A stretch of 64,000 nt of DNA from Carex sylvatica (Eukaryota; Streptophyta; Magnoliopsida; Poales; Cyperaceae): contig CAXKVR010000155.1 of NCBI GenBank assembly GCA_964058845.1, positions 26,658-90,657 of the forward strand, given 5' to 3'. Shown here one piece after another: positions 1 to 11,654 of the stretch. Below the pieces are notes generated by a model, which was not told the DNA's origin, searched no databases, and saw only the letters and a program-made list of their open reading frames with translations. Within the stretch, counting starts at the first letter, position 1; the number at the start of each line of letters is the position of its first letter. The position numbers and the translations under genes were made by a program.

Positions 1-237
1 AAAGTGCGATCTTTGCTTGTACGAAATCGATAAATAAAAATGTGAAGATAATTTTCGTAATCTATCAAAAGGGATAGCTACAAGGATTTTGCCATTCTTT
101 TTGTAATGTGTCACTAGCATATGGGTTATTTAGGAATTCCATCAATTTCTCAGTCGCAAGCAAAGTGCTAGTAGAGACAAATGTGTAGCCTTCGAGTAAG
201 AAGCATCAAAACAATATATGAGAGTAGGACTAAACAC

Positions 238-3200
238 CTGGAGAGAAGTTGCGAGGACAGGTAGGGGTACTGCTTTTATAAGAGCATCTTCACTGGGCTG
301 AAGCAGGGCAACTAATGTTTCCTTCAAAGGCTTCATAAGTGCCTGATTGGATGCTGCTAGTGGGCCTAGATGGTCACTGGCCACCTTTAGAGCCCCATTA
401 TAATCACCTCCACTCACAAGCTTCAGAAATTCAACCTAGCATGAAAATGGTAACAAAACATAAGATAAATAAAAATGAAGTGGATTTCTTATTTAAAGAT
501 CTCAACGTCCATCATAGCCCAAATTTGCAGCGATACCTAACCCTGAGGTAAGCACGAATTACAAAATATCATAGATAATTAAATATATTTATATCTTTAG
601 ATATAGCAATGAATTTGAAACAATTTAGCTGAATATGAGCTGCTTCACTATTTTAACTTTACAATACTTGCAATCTACATTTCTAAGTCAAGAAAAAAAA
701 CCTATTCCAGAACCTGGAATCGGCGCAATCAGTTAAAAAAACACAGCAAGAAAAAAGTAGATAAATAAATAAAAGTAGACACATAAGAAGAAATGCATAG
801 GCTCAGGGAATACCTGTTTCAGCTGAAAGAGCAGAACAGGATTTTGATTAAAGAAATCTGGATCTAAGCAATTTATCTCTTCAACTACTTTTTCAGCCAT
901 ACCCTTGTAAGCCAATTCTCTCATCTCCAATATCATCTCATAGTTTCCATTCTCTCTGATTTCCATATCCTATATATTTTATAAAAAAATTGAAAAACAA
1001 ATGAAATAAGCAATCACAGTACACTGGTAAACATAGCTACCGAAATTGATTATTTTGAAGTTCAACGAAACCTTGTCAGCAGTTGCATCCCCACTTGTAC
1101 CAGTACAAGATTCATTATTTGAGCAGTTGAGATTCTCTACTCTACCTCTCCACCTCTTGCGCCTCCTTGTTACACCCGAAGCATGGTTTCTGCTCCTCCT
1201 CAACCTCCTAGAGCTACACCCTGATTCTTGGTTGGTTACATCACTTGTGCTACAATCTTCTCTTTCCAGATTAGTTGCCTCATTAGCAAATCTTGTTTCC
1301 ATGACTAAGCCTGCTTTGTTTGTGATGTCAGCATTGCTCTCTTGAACATTTTCCATTTCTACATCTGAAAAATACTATTGCTTGTATCAGGCATGTACAA
1401 TCCGATGATACTAAAGAAAACAGAAATACTACCACCAGACAAAACCCCAACATGGAGTCAGTGTAGTGGCAGACTACAGATTGATGGTACAGTAAGGTAC
1501 AAGTCAATGACGATCAAAAATATATATGTTGTACAAGAAACTAGAACGTAATATGTGATGCAGCTGATAATTAACATGACCCATACAACAGTATCACACA
1601 AATTCAAAATCACAGGATAAATAAGGCACATAATACATACATTAATGTTTATTGATTCTGACGTTAACATGGACATACCTGGAGTGGAAGTAGGACAACC
1701 TTCAACAATACCCCTGTATACACAATACTCATGCACAAGCCTGTCAAGGGATGGCAAGTCTAGTTTCATCCTGCACAGCTCATTCTGAAAACACAGTTGA
1801 CAGTTTGCATTATACACTTTTGGTAAATAAATAACCGAACGATATCTAGCAGATTATAATAGGTACATAAGAAACCTGAAATGCAAGAAGCAAATCGCCT
1901 TTTGCAAATTTTAAGCTATCAACCGACCCTTGTCTTGTCAATTCCACAGCATGAGCCAGAGCTTGAATATCAACCTGAAAATACCATACCATATAATTGG
2001 GCCAATTTCACCAATATGCCTGCAAATATCAATTTCACCAATATGCCTGCAAATATCAATTTCACATATATACCCAGGAAAACAACAAATGCTGCTATAT
2101 TAATATGATAATGCCCTTACAAACAATTTAACATACATGCCGACTAGAACAAAATCCTACATCCCTTTGCCAATATAATACTAATATTATTTGATTTTAT
2201 ATGTTAAAACTTTGTGAAAAAAGTATTGGCCCAAGTTTAGCATCTTTAAAGAAATGCCAAAATGTGGGGTATATGTCATATTCTCCATGTGGTGGAGAAA
2301 AAGAGGTACTTGTTTTTCGAATGTATCAGATAACATTTTCCCACGTTACGTTCTCTGGATAACCAATCAAGTAGGAACACAATCACAAGGATAAAGATTT
2401 AGATTTACTTCATCAAAAGGCGGTGCCTCGTAGAACATCTCCTGAGGTAGTGCAGGTGCATCCCGTTCCTCGTAGAGAAGCCTTTCTGTTAAGTCTGATA
2501 TGGGAGAGGGGATCCCTTGGCGATTGCAGAATAATTTGTGAATGCTGTTCATGTACAGATTAGAAGATAAGAAATCCAGCTATGGTAGAGGAATTACAGA
2601 AATGAAACTTAAACATGCAATTCAAAAAGGCACCTTACCTTATCAAGTATGTCAGTGTCATTGAGAAAATGGGATCATAAGCATGTAGGTGGGCCCTTAA
2701 TATCGATGACAGCAATCCAGCAAGATCAAACCTCCTCTTTTCAGACCACTAAAATTTACTCAAAATAAAAAATAAAAATGATAGCTCTAAAAGATTGTCA
2801 TAAATCAGTAAATAAAGAAAAGATAGGGTTTTATGAACCAAGAAAGAAATGATGGTGCTTAATATGATCACGTTTAAGGAGCTTAGCAAAGTAAAATCAG
2901 AATAACTGTGTTAGTTATTTGGTGTGTACTTGGTGCCTGTAGATATCCACCCTTGCGTGGGATTTGCTGGGAATTTCCATGGGAAAAGGTTTGGATTCAA
3001 AACTCTGTTCGGCTGTTAGTTTTTATCTTGACAAACTCGATTCCCACGTTAACCTCTATTTCTATGCATCTCATGGGACTTGAAACTTATCGAACTCAAA
3101 TCCTTTTCCCCCCATTAAACTTGGCCATGTCCTACTTTTATATTTAATTTGAATATTTTTTTCAACTGAATAAATTATTATTTAAGAATGCAAACTATAT

Positions 3201-4852
3201 TAAATTATATAAAAAATATACAATTTGTTAGAACATACATTACCCATATACATATTACAAAATGTACATTACAAAAAGAAAATATATTGTGAGGACATTG
3301 TGTTGGAAGAATATAATGATGACATGAAGATTACTTGTGGACTAATAGTTATCTAAATGTCAATCTACAATAATGGCTAAATATTCAAAATTTAGCATCT
3401 TTCCATCACAATTTCCATCCATTCAAACAGTTCACTCCCAAGTTTTCCTATCCATTCCTGTGCCCATGGGATCCCATTGATTGTATTGTAGGATCTAAGA
3501 CCCGTGAAATCTCATGCTGTGCAATTCCGCTGCAGCAGAACAGACCCTAATGTCTATTCAATTTAGAAACAGTAGATTTCAATAAGGAAAATTCCTGGAG
3601 TTAAGACTGTTATACAGCATGTCCTCTTAGATGAGTCCTTTATTTTTGGAATGGCAAACAAATAAATGAGGTTCGGGGTTATGGATTTTGAGTTTGGGTA
3701 AGTAACAAATATTTAATGAATACATTAAAAGCGATGGAGCAAGCCCTACATAGTATTATAAGGTAAACATTGAAATTTAAGGGAACCAGAGTGAATTGGT
3801 TGACAGCATTCTGCCCTATTCTCTCTTAAGAGCTACTCTCAGTACATATTGCCGATTTTGTTCTTGGGAATGCCATTGTGTGAACCTTAATAAAAGAAAT
3901 TTTATGCTTTGATGACGCCAATTAATGTTTCACAAACAATAAAAGGGAAACAAAATGTAGCATTCCTTTAGCACGTGAGATATGCCTTTGCAACTTAGCA
4001 ACTTTCAGAATTTCAACAAAGAAACATTAATTGAGTAAATGTACCACGCAACAGCATGGACTCTTGAACTACATACTGAAAGAGAGAATAATTTGGCATC
4101 TTTCCGAAATATCCAGAACTTTTCATAATCATACCTCATTAGCAACTGGAGAGGATTCATCCTCTTTGTCATATATTAATACCAATAGGACATGCTTGAA
4201 CTCCTCATAAGCTTCCTATATCATACATAAGATCATATTTAATATATTTCCTGCTTAAATCAACCTTACAAAGATAATCAATTCAAATCATACTGGATAA
4301 GCATCAAGTGCACATGGAGCCAGAGCCCCGCGCAGGCACTGAATCGCTAATTCACGGTCCCTATCTGTTCCTCCTCTTAGTAGCTCGATAAATTTCTAAC
4401 AAACCCACGTACAAACAAATCAGAGACAAGATGAAACAGTTCATCGAAAAACTAATGGAAGATTTAAGTAAACTACAAAATGACGAAAAAAAAAGGGTAA
4501 AATAGCACAAGATCACCTGCTTCTGGAGGCGGAAAAGGATGCGATGATCATCAAGCACCACTGGGATATGCAATCGCAACTGCTCCAAAGCTGCATCTAT
4601 GTCGCCCGACTCAACGCACCGTCTGATCTGGCGAATGATCACCCTGGACTGGAACGAGGAAGAGCTGGAGGAGTGAGAAGAAGATGTGGAAGGGGATGAG
4701 GCGGATTCAGGGGAAAGAGGCGGCGAGCTAGGTTTAGGGTTAGCGGTTGTGGTGGAGGTGGAGGTTTCCTCTGATTGGATTAGGTGCTCGGATTTGGCGA
4801 AACTGAGTACAAGAGAGTCGAGAGCCTCCCAATTGACAGGTGCGGAATCCAT
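238..4852 (-). CDS. CTLH/CRA domain protein (RanBPM-like), 3' end outside window
   Basis: Ten exons were modelled on the minus strand: 4852-4517, 4395-4294, 4215-4135, 2736-2639, 2544-2409, 1974-1876, 1784-1679, 1364-1072, 969-814 and 435-238. All junctions are GT-AG and the phases agree, giving 535 residues so far. The start MDSAPVNWEALDSLV resembles the LisH-like opening of plant proteins annotated as Ran-binding protein in the microtubule-organising centre. A Ser/Pro-rich linker (about 38-70) follows, then a CTLH-type helical region (about 75-145) and a CRA-like part with the segments EERDAPALPQE and YEAPPFDEV. An Arg-rich patch (SSRRLRRSRN, then TRRRKRWRGR) near the middle looks like a nuclear localisation signal. 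CTLH/CRA proteins are typically scaffolds of GID/CTLH-type E3 ubiquitin ligases; membership of that complex is inferred here. No further exon is visible in 1-237, so the last exons lie beyond the left edge. Intron 3 (2737-4134) is the largest. Confidence 0.85.
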
Positions 4853-5100
4853 GGCTGATTGGTTTGTTTCTAGTTTTCTTCTTCGGCCAGAGAAGGCGAA
4901 AAGAAACAAGGAACAAGGATTAGCATGCCGGGCGCGCCATCCTCGGATCTTATGTGACGTCTCGGTTATACGGGTCATCGTTTCGGATTTATACAGATCC
5001 ATTTTCTGCGAGCCGCTAGGGAATCGAATCCGTATCACCCCAGCTACTGAGGTGCAAGTGGTGAATCTGGACCGTTCATTCACTTGACACGAATCTTAAA
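4853..5100 (-). promoter_or_regulatory. 5' UTR and proximal promoter of the CTLH/CRA gene
   Basis: This stretch lies directly upstream of the start codon at 4852 on the minus strand. It is richer in GC than the DNA beyond about 5270, as expected for a plant 5' UTR and core promoter. No TATA box can be placed with confidence. Open frames on the plus strand here overlap exon 1 antisense and look like chance readings. Confidence 0.4.
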
Positions 5101-5276
5101 TCAAATCCCCCCACAGACTCAACAGTCACGGATTGAGTTTGGTCTGAATAAAATTAATCTGGACCCTCCATTTGTGTCAATTGCACCTCAGATATCTGGT
5201 GGGACACGAACTCGAATCGGGTCACTATTGCATCTGGGAATGGAATCGGATCACTATTGTATCTAGGAATGGTGTT

Positions 5277-5734
5277 CATAGGTTCGGTTTAACGTACCGA
5301 ATTATACAAACTAAAGTTATGATTTTAAAAATCAAATCAAATCGATTTAGTATTGCAAGTTTGCAACTGAATCGAATTAAATCAAAATTTTATTTTAATT
5401 TGTTCAATTTATTTGATTCAAATCGATATATATTATTTTTTATTTAAAATAATTGATTTATAATAAACTGAAGTATATTAAAAAATAAATTGAGATATTA
5501 AGAAATAAACTGAAGTATTAAAAGTAATTGATGAAGAAATAAATCGGAGTATTAACAAATAAATTAAAGTGGTCCGGACCAAATTTATATTATATAAAAG
5601 TTTGGTCGGTTTAGTTATTTCGATTTTGAAAATTTTCAAACCGAACCAAACCAAAGTTATAATTCGTTTTTAAAAAGTAAACTGAACCAAACTATTAAAC
5701 TGAAAAGACCGAATTGTTTGGTCCAAACCTATGT
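5277..5734. repeat. AT-rich inverted-repeat element ending CATAGGTT/AACCTATG
   Basis: The stretch opens with CATAGGTTCGG and closes with GGTCCAAACCTATG, so the ends are inverted copies. The inner arms carry TTCGGTTT on the left and AACCGAACC on the right. The middle (about 5460-5580) repeats variants of AAATAAACTGAAGTAT. It has no coding capacity. This looks like a small non-autonomous element; superfamily and target duplication were not determined. Confidence 0.45.
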
Positions 5735-6080
5735 TACCCCGATACGTTACTTTACGCCTCGTATCCGTATCAGCTGTGTATTGAACACAAATACGCACCC
5801 GATACGGCTCTAATACACCAGCTACGTGGTGCATCCTTACTAAGTAGATATGGTCCCGATACTCCGTTAAAACATCTGGATACAGCTGGATTCGTGTGGA
5901 TACGACCATCAGCGCCTGTGAACCGCGCCCGCAGCTGTGAGCCGCGATCGTGAGCCAAGTTGCACCTGTGGACCGCGCATACACCAGCGCAAATGTGAAT
6001 TTTTTCTGCATAAGGCGTGATTCGAACTTGGGATCTCCTATCACCCATGCAAAACCTTTAACCACTCCACCATATTTTGT
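5735..6080 (-). mobile_element. tRNA-derived SINE-like unit
   Basis: Read on the minus strand, the 5' end has GGTGGAGTGGTTAAAGG (6071-6055), which fits an RNA polymerase III A box and recalls the D arm of tRNA-Ser/Leu. GTTCGAATC (6027-6019) about 35 bases on fits a B box and T-loop. A body rich in GTATCGG/CGTATCC words follows down to about 5735. Paired A and B boxes at this spacing are the hallmark of tRNA-derived SINEs. No poly(A) tail or target duplication could be fixed, so the extent is approximate. A degraded tRNA-like relic is the alternative. Confidence 0.5.
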
Positions 6081-7691
6081 TTATGTTATATTTAAGTAAT
6101 TATAGTATTTAATATACTCTTAATATTATGCCTTTAATTTTTTAAATGTAATATATAAATTAATAAAAAATTATATATATGTATAATAGACGTATCGTAT
6201 CTTATATTTTTGAAAATTACCGTATCACCGTATCCATATCATATCCGATACGATATCCGTACTCGTATGAATCTCTGTTTGTCAACACTCAACACGCATG
6301 TCATGCCTCTCTCACTGCGCCTCGTGTTTCCTTTCGTTATTTTCTTGAAACTCCATCTTCTAAAATCGGTTTTCTATAGTTCTCAAAACACATAACACGC
6401 TGAAATTTAAAATATAATATTCAATGAATATATAATATTACACAAATATATTAATAGACATCAAAAGGACATGTATGGAAAGTTATCTGTAAGTTCTGGC
6501 AATGGCAATCTTAAGACATAATGCGAGCATAACTAATTAAAATCAAAGATTTAAATAGCGTTTATCGCGTCATAGCATAATGGCTAAAAAAATCGACGCT
6601 ATATTCATATATTCATATAGCGCCACTATAGTACGAAATAACGTGCTATAGCACCGAGCTGTCGATAACGTCATAGTTTTTATAATATGAAAATACTACA
6701 GTAGCACTATAGAGTGCTATTTAAAACCTTAATTAAAACATCAACAAAAACATATAACACGTTGTAAATTTCATTTAGAAGAATCACATGCCTGATATTT
6801 GAAATATATGTTTTGAGTTTTGTTGAAATAAAATTAGAAACATCTAGTGGAATATATGTGATATTATCCGCCATCTTTTACAATCTTGAGATCATAATTG
6901 TGACCAATATATATATTACTGGTTTAATTTTCTACATATTTGTTTGATTTTTGACCAATAGATTTATGAGCATCTAGAGCATCTCTACTTATATATACAT
7001 GATTAGCAATTCCAAACTATTATCAAAGAATAAAGAGAAATTAATTTCAAACTTAATTTGACAACTCTAATTGTATCCATGCAATTGATTAGTAATTGTT
7101 TTAAATGTTAGAACAGTGAATTCTATAGGTTGTGAGAGAGTAAAAGCGAAGATGACAGCTTTCATTAGGTGAAATCTTTTAAAATTTACAATTCCATTGT
7201 ATTCATGAAAGTGAAAATAAAAGTATCAACAGACACGCATAAGGCAGCTAGAAATGTATTTTATAAGAATTACATGCATAACATTCGATTTATATGTTTG
7301 ATTTATGCACACATAAAATTATGAAAATATATATAACATATGCAGTATGTTATCCGCAAGTTTTGATAACATTATGATCATAAATATGACCAGATTGATT
7401 ACAAATATTAACACACACACAGAATGAAAAGTAATTGCCTTTAGAGGAGCTGTATGTGTAATATTTGATGCCTCTCTTTAATTTTTGCACATTTACGAGC
7501 ATCTAAAGAAAGTATATATATAGCATGTTATCCGTCATTTTTGATGATCTTAAGATCATCGGCTATTTTTATTAATACCCTTTAAAAAAATAAAATTTTA
7601 ACAATACTCATGTGTTTGGTTTTTTTATATTAGTACCCCGATCGTCAGACCCACGGGCGGCCCATATATTGAAAGAAACCACCAGGCCCAC
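6081..7691. other. AT-rich intergenic DNA with a short palindromic element
   Basis: No gene is seen. At 6190-6275 there is a second cluster of CGTATC/GATACG words that may belong to the same repeat as the SINE-like unit. At about 6546-6735 a small palindromic element starts near TTTAAATAGCG and ends near GTGCTATTTAAAACC, with several CTATAG/GCTATAGC words inside. The rest (6735-7600) is low-GC unique-looking sequence. CCCACGGGCGG near 7650 recurs just beyond the solo LTR at 9090. Confidence 0.4.
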
Positions 7692-9089
7692 TGTTGCACC
7701 AGAAATGTATAGTACAAAGTTTCAGTACAGCAAACTGTACCTTTTAACCTTAAATATACTTTCAGTTCAGATTGCAAGTATACAATCCTACCGTGTAGTA
7801 TATTATCGGGTATCGATCCACAGGGAATATGGACAATTACTAGGTTTAGACTTTATTAATTAATTTCAAAAAATAATAAAAATAAAAAGAAGTAAATGCA
7901 ATAAAAATAGAATTGGGGGGTTTGTTTGTTATAACTTCCTAAGGTTTGGGTTCAATATCCGAGAAGAGGAGATTTAAAACAATAAAAGTAAAAAAGAAAA
8001 GTAAAATAGAATCTTGGTTGCTTTCAAGAATTGGGAAGATCTAGGGGTATTTGATCTACAATCCCTTGTTAATTCTATCTATTCGGTATTGTTTAAATTC
8101 ATGTATGATTTGATGATGTTTCTAACCTAATATGTCATTAAGGGTCAATTTCGTGAATTAATAACGTGCCTAAGTAATTCGGACTTCATAGTTACGTCCT
8201 TCATCCTAGCTACCTAGACCATAAGCTCTTGTTAGTCTCTCATCTCCTCAAATATTGGTACTTCACAGTTACGTCCTTCATACCAATATCTGATTCAATT
8301 TGAGATGTCCTAATAAGGGTATGACTTCACAGTTACGTCCTTCACCAAGTCCCTAACCCTAATTTCTGTAGTTCCGGTTTGATTTTGCAGTTGGTTAGAC
8401 CTTAATCAAAACCTAAGGTATTTGTGTTCATAATTGGTACTCTCCTCTCGTCCTAACTTCTTTGGTTCTTTCGAATCCAAAGCGGAACTACATCGATTTT
8501 AAGTACTAATTATGTAGTTAACACAAATTATAAATCTCAGAAATTAGTATCAAATCCCATAAAACAATCATAATAAAAATAAATAACCGAATAAGATACA
8601 ATTAAACAAGTTCATGCATTGACCTAAATCCCTAGAGAGAAAACTAGCCTCTCATGGAGATGCAAGTATTCAACAAAGAATTCATTACAAAAGATTGGCT
8701 AAAACAAAGAGAAACTAAATAGAGAAATAGATTACACCATTCTCTAGATGAAGAACCCTTATTCTTGCCTTTTTCTTGAAATCTTCTTCTTCTTCCTCCT
8801 TGAATTGCTTCCTTGATTGCAGAATTTTACGCTAAGTATTGGTGGAGATGAGATTGATCTTTGCGAAGAGAGATGCTTAGTACTTAGTACGTCCGTATCG
8901 AAAATCGTGCGTCCGCACTGGGCATTTTTTTTTTCTTCATTTTTCTTTGTTTCCTGCAAATTAAAATCAAACAAATGCAGTAACTTGATTCTAGGTGTAT
9001 TCTATTATCTTTATATTCAAAATACAAGATATTTGGTATTATTTCATGATGAAAACTAGATCGAATATGTATATAATTTATGCTTATCA
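7692..9089 (-). mobile_element. Solo LTR, copy 3 of the 1.4-1.6 kb LTR family
   Basis: On the plus strand the unit begins TGTTGCACCAG and ends GCTTATCA, giving TG...CA termini. It is flanked on both sides by the 5-bp direct repeat CCCAC (7687-7691 and 9090-9094), the hallmark of LTR-retrotransposon integration. The copies at 43955 and 47953 have the same layout in the opposite orientation: GTACTGC-type block near the 5' end, palindromic GTGCGGACGCAC motif, and CGATCCACAGGGA with GTACAAAGTTTCAGTAC near the 3' end. No internal gag-pol follows, so this is a solo LTR left by LTR-LTR recombination. The open frames inside are chance. Confidence 0.75.
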
Positions 9090-9100
9090 CCCACGGGCGG

Positions 9101-9470
9101 TTCTCTCCCCAAGCAAACCGCCCTCCAAACGGGCGGTCCACTATTAATATATTTTCTCAGCCCGTTAACCCTCCCTCCCTCCCTCTCTCTTCTCTGCCTC
9201 ATTCCGAACCAAAAAGGAAAAAAAAAAAAAAGCTGCCAACTGCCCGTCTCCTGTAACGACAGGTATTATTTTGTAAATTCTTTTTAATTATTACTAATTA
9301 GTCAATTACTGTAGTACTAATTAGTAGTAATGTTGAATGACTGTAGCATTACTGTAGCAACAAGTATTTTTTTTTTAATTAGCCATTTATTATTGTGCTC
9401 GTTATAATTACTGAACAATTACTATAATACTTATAAAATTATTTTTTAAATGTAGTTTGTTAAGTAAAAG
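9101..9470. other. Flank of the solo LTR, probable 5' part of a MULE relic
   Basis: After the solo LTR come CGGGCGG words, a CCCTCC-rich tract (9165-9200), an A-run and an AT-rich stretch leading into the MULE-like reading frame at 9471. It is probably untranslated 5' sequence of that element. No gene is seen. Confidence 0.35.
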
Positions 9471-10169
9471 ATGTTAGTTGCACTGTATATGGGCGGCAAG
9501 TTACAAAAGGGTGTAGATGGCGTGTATTACACGAAAAACGCGGCATTTGGCTTCGAGGTTAATGAAAATACCACATTTCAGAAACTTAAGCAGATAATAT
9601 ACGAAAAGACTGCTGTAAACCCCAACAGGTATGAAATAGAATTGGTTACACGGATTGACAACTCACAAAGGGGTGGAGCGGGAGGTAGACCTTACTTTGT
9701 GAGGTTTTCCATAACAGATGTGAATTTGTGGAGAGTTGTGTACACTCAATTTGAGTCTAGCATTAAAATATTACGTACTGATAATGGAACAGAGTATATA
9801 AACAAAGAATTTTCGGATTTTATTAAAAATCTTGGCATTGTGCATCAAACAACATGTGTTGGTACTCCACAAAAAAATAGAGTTGCAAAAAGAAAAAATA
9901 TACATTTGCTTGAGGTAACTAGATCATTGTTATTTCAAAATAATGTTCCAAAATTATTTTGGTCTAAAGCTGTTCTTACTGCAGCATATTTAATTAATAG
10001 AACACCAAGCAATGTTTTACAAGATAAATCACCTTTAGAGACTTTGAATAATAAATTTATAAATTTAGGTCATTTACGTATATTTGGGTGCACTTGCTTT
10101 ATACACATTCAAAATAAACATAGGGATAAATTAGACAAACATGCTTCAAAGTGCATGTTTTTAGGATAG
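9471..10169 (+). pseudogene. Chimeric TE reading frame: MULE-type N-terminus joined to copia integrase fragment
   Basis: One open frame of 232 codons joins two unrelated transposon pieces. Residues 1-65 (MLVALYMGGKLQKGVDG, then NENTTFQKLKQIIYEK) resemble the N-terminal domain of plant Mutator-like transposases. From about residue 83 the frame reads as a Ty1/copia integrase core: ILRTDNGTEYI with the second Asp, an altered glutamate block (KNRVAKRKN where copia normally has G-x-x-E-R-x-N), then LFWSKAVLTAAYLINRTPS and a GCTCFIHI segment. The catalytic Glu appears lost, the first Asp lies outside the fragment, and the frame ends at the LTR starting at 10171. It is a relic of stacked insertions and unlikely to be a working gene. 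Confidence 0.6.
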
Positions 10170-10170
10170 T

Positions 10171-10640
10171 TGATGAGCATAAATTATGTATACTTTTACC
10201 TAGGATTTTATATCAATAACTTGACCAATTTTCATGCATTTAGCTTAATTTAGCTTAATTTAGTTTAGAATTATATCAAGAATCAAGTTACTGCCCAAGT
10301 CTATTTAAATTTTAGGAAATTGAGCAAATTATAGATCTTCTCACAAGCTTTCCGAAAAGTGATAGAACACTGAAAATAGAGTTACGGATAATTAGTTATG
10401 TCCATTTGAAGTCTGGTTCACAGCAGAGGCAGTACATGGACCGTGCAGACTCCACACGAACCGTATAGAAAACCGACAGAGCGAATATGAAAATTCCAGC
10501 CTTCGACATCTTTTCGTATTTTTGCCATATCTGGGCCATACGAACTCCGTTTTAGGCAAATAAAGACTTGCTAGAAAGAGGACAACGAGATCTACAATTC
10601 TAGGAAGGTTATAAATCAAAATTTATAATGTCCAAATCAC
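10171..10640 (+). mobile_element. Truncated LTR, copy 4 of the 1.4-1.6 kb LTR family
   Basis: It begins TGATGAGCATAAATTATG, matching the sense-strand start of copy 3 (TGATAAGCATAAATTATA). Downstream come AATCAAGTTACTGC, an ATTTTAGGAA block and GGACCGTGCAG/CGAACCGTATAG motifs in the family order. The 3' half, with the CGATCC...CAGGGA signature, is missing. The right end near 10640 is where similarity fades by eye. It lies directly against the copia integrase fragment. Confidence 0.6.
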
Positions 10641-11510
10641 AGAAATTATTTTAGAGAGCCATCAGCTGATATCTGCAGATTCCAGTTTTACTTTTATCTT
10701 TTATACGCTCCATTGATTGTTCAATCATAAATAAGAAAAAATTACATGGAACAGTGTGCTTACAATGTCAAAAATAAGCTCTCTCTCTCTCTCTCTATAG
10801 GACTGAAGCCTGATTGTGCATAAGCATGCCTCTTTGCTGGCTGCAAATTAAATTTTGGTGTGTCATTATCTTGTAAAAACATGTAAAAGGATACCCAAGC
10901 ACCACAAAAAAAATTATTTTAAAGATGCCACAAAACAATATCATTCTTAAATTGAAGCATACTAGTATAATAAGATAATGGAATAACCTAATTTTGTTAT
11001 TTATCACAAAGTAGCTCCTATTCAACCTCATTTGAACACACAATTGTTCAAATAACCTTAACCTCAATTACAGTGCAAGCTAAATCAATCCAGACCTATT
11101 TTGGTTTACACAATTTACAATATAGCTCGTAGATCACAGAGGCACCATAATTAACAAAAGGGTCAAGCAATTCAATCATTGAACAACGCCAGAAACTGTT
11201 GAAAAAGTGTAAAACATAGTTTCTCCTAAATTATCCTTCTGCTCTCAAGCAAGGTTCAATTCAGTAGCAACATTCTGAATGCATTTGGTACGGTCTTTAT
11301 CTGACATAAGTTTAAAATAGAGCGAGATTGAAGTAAATCAGCCAAATTAAAGTGATATTAGAATAAAACTAGCAAAATTAAGACCGAACTAAAATAAAAT
11401 TTATAAAAAGATGAATCTAATACTGTTATTTTGCAAGTAAACAAGAAATTTGCTACTGGATTGAGAAAGACCAGGTAAAGTCTAAAGGATCGGAGAGGAG
11501 TTTAAAGCAC
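10641..11510. other. Intergenic DNA, possible downstream exon of a minus-strand gene
   Basis: Low-GC sequence with a (CT)n run at 10780-10796. On the minus strand, TATGTCAG at 11310-11303 could be a splice acceptor leading into a short open stretch ending near 11250. It might belong to the coding exon at 11511-11654, but the natural-looking frame and the expected phase disagree. Confidence 0.3.
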
Positions 11511-11654
11511 CTGATCTACAGAAAGGAGGAGAGCGGCCCGCGACCTAGATTCCTCCAAGGATGAGAGGGTAGCAGCGCAGTGCAGGATCTCAGGGACGTA
11601 GTCGAGGACAAGGTTCACTTGAGGTTGCAAGCCAACTTTTTCTAATTTGCCCAT
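11511..11654 (-). CDS. Candidate short first coding exon, unknown product
   Basis: An ATG at 11654 on the minus strand opens 48 codons ending in CAG at a GT donor (11510-11509). The predicted peptide begins MGKLEKVGLQPQ and continues VNLVLDYVPEILH and SLEESRSRAALLL, an amphipathic, protein-like composition. The exon and its upstream flank are clearly richer in GC than the surrounding DNA, as in plant first exons. Without splicing the frame stops two codons later. The family is not recognised, and downstream exons could not be linked in phase, so it may be a gene remnant or a very short gene. Confidence 0.35.

Noticed and set aside
4686..5087. Plus-strand open frame over the CTLH/CRA first exon
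   Set aside because: Antisense to exon 1 and its leader, with low-complexity Val/Glu composition. No supporting features.
7649..9100. 12-bp direct repeat ACCCACGGGCGG on both sides of the 7.7-9.1 kb element, read as its target duplication
   Set aside because: The TG...CA ends and the shorter repeat CCCAC directly at both edges fit better and agree with copies 1 and 2. The longer repeat is partly present in flanking sequence by chance or older duplication.
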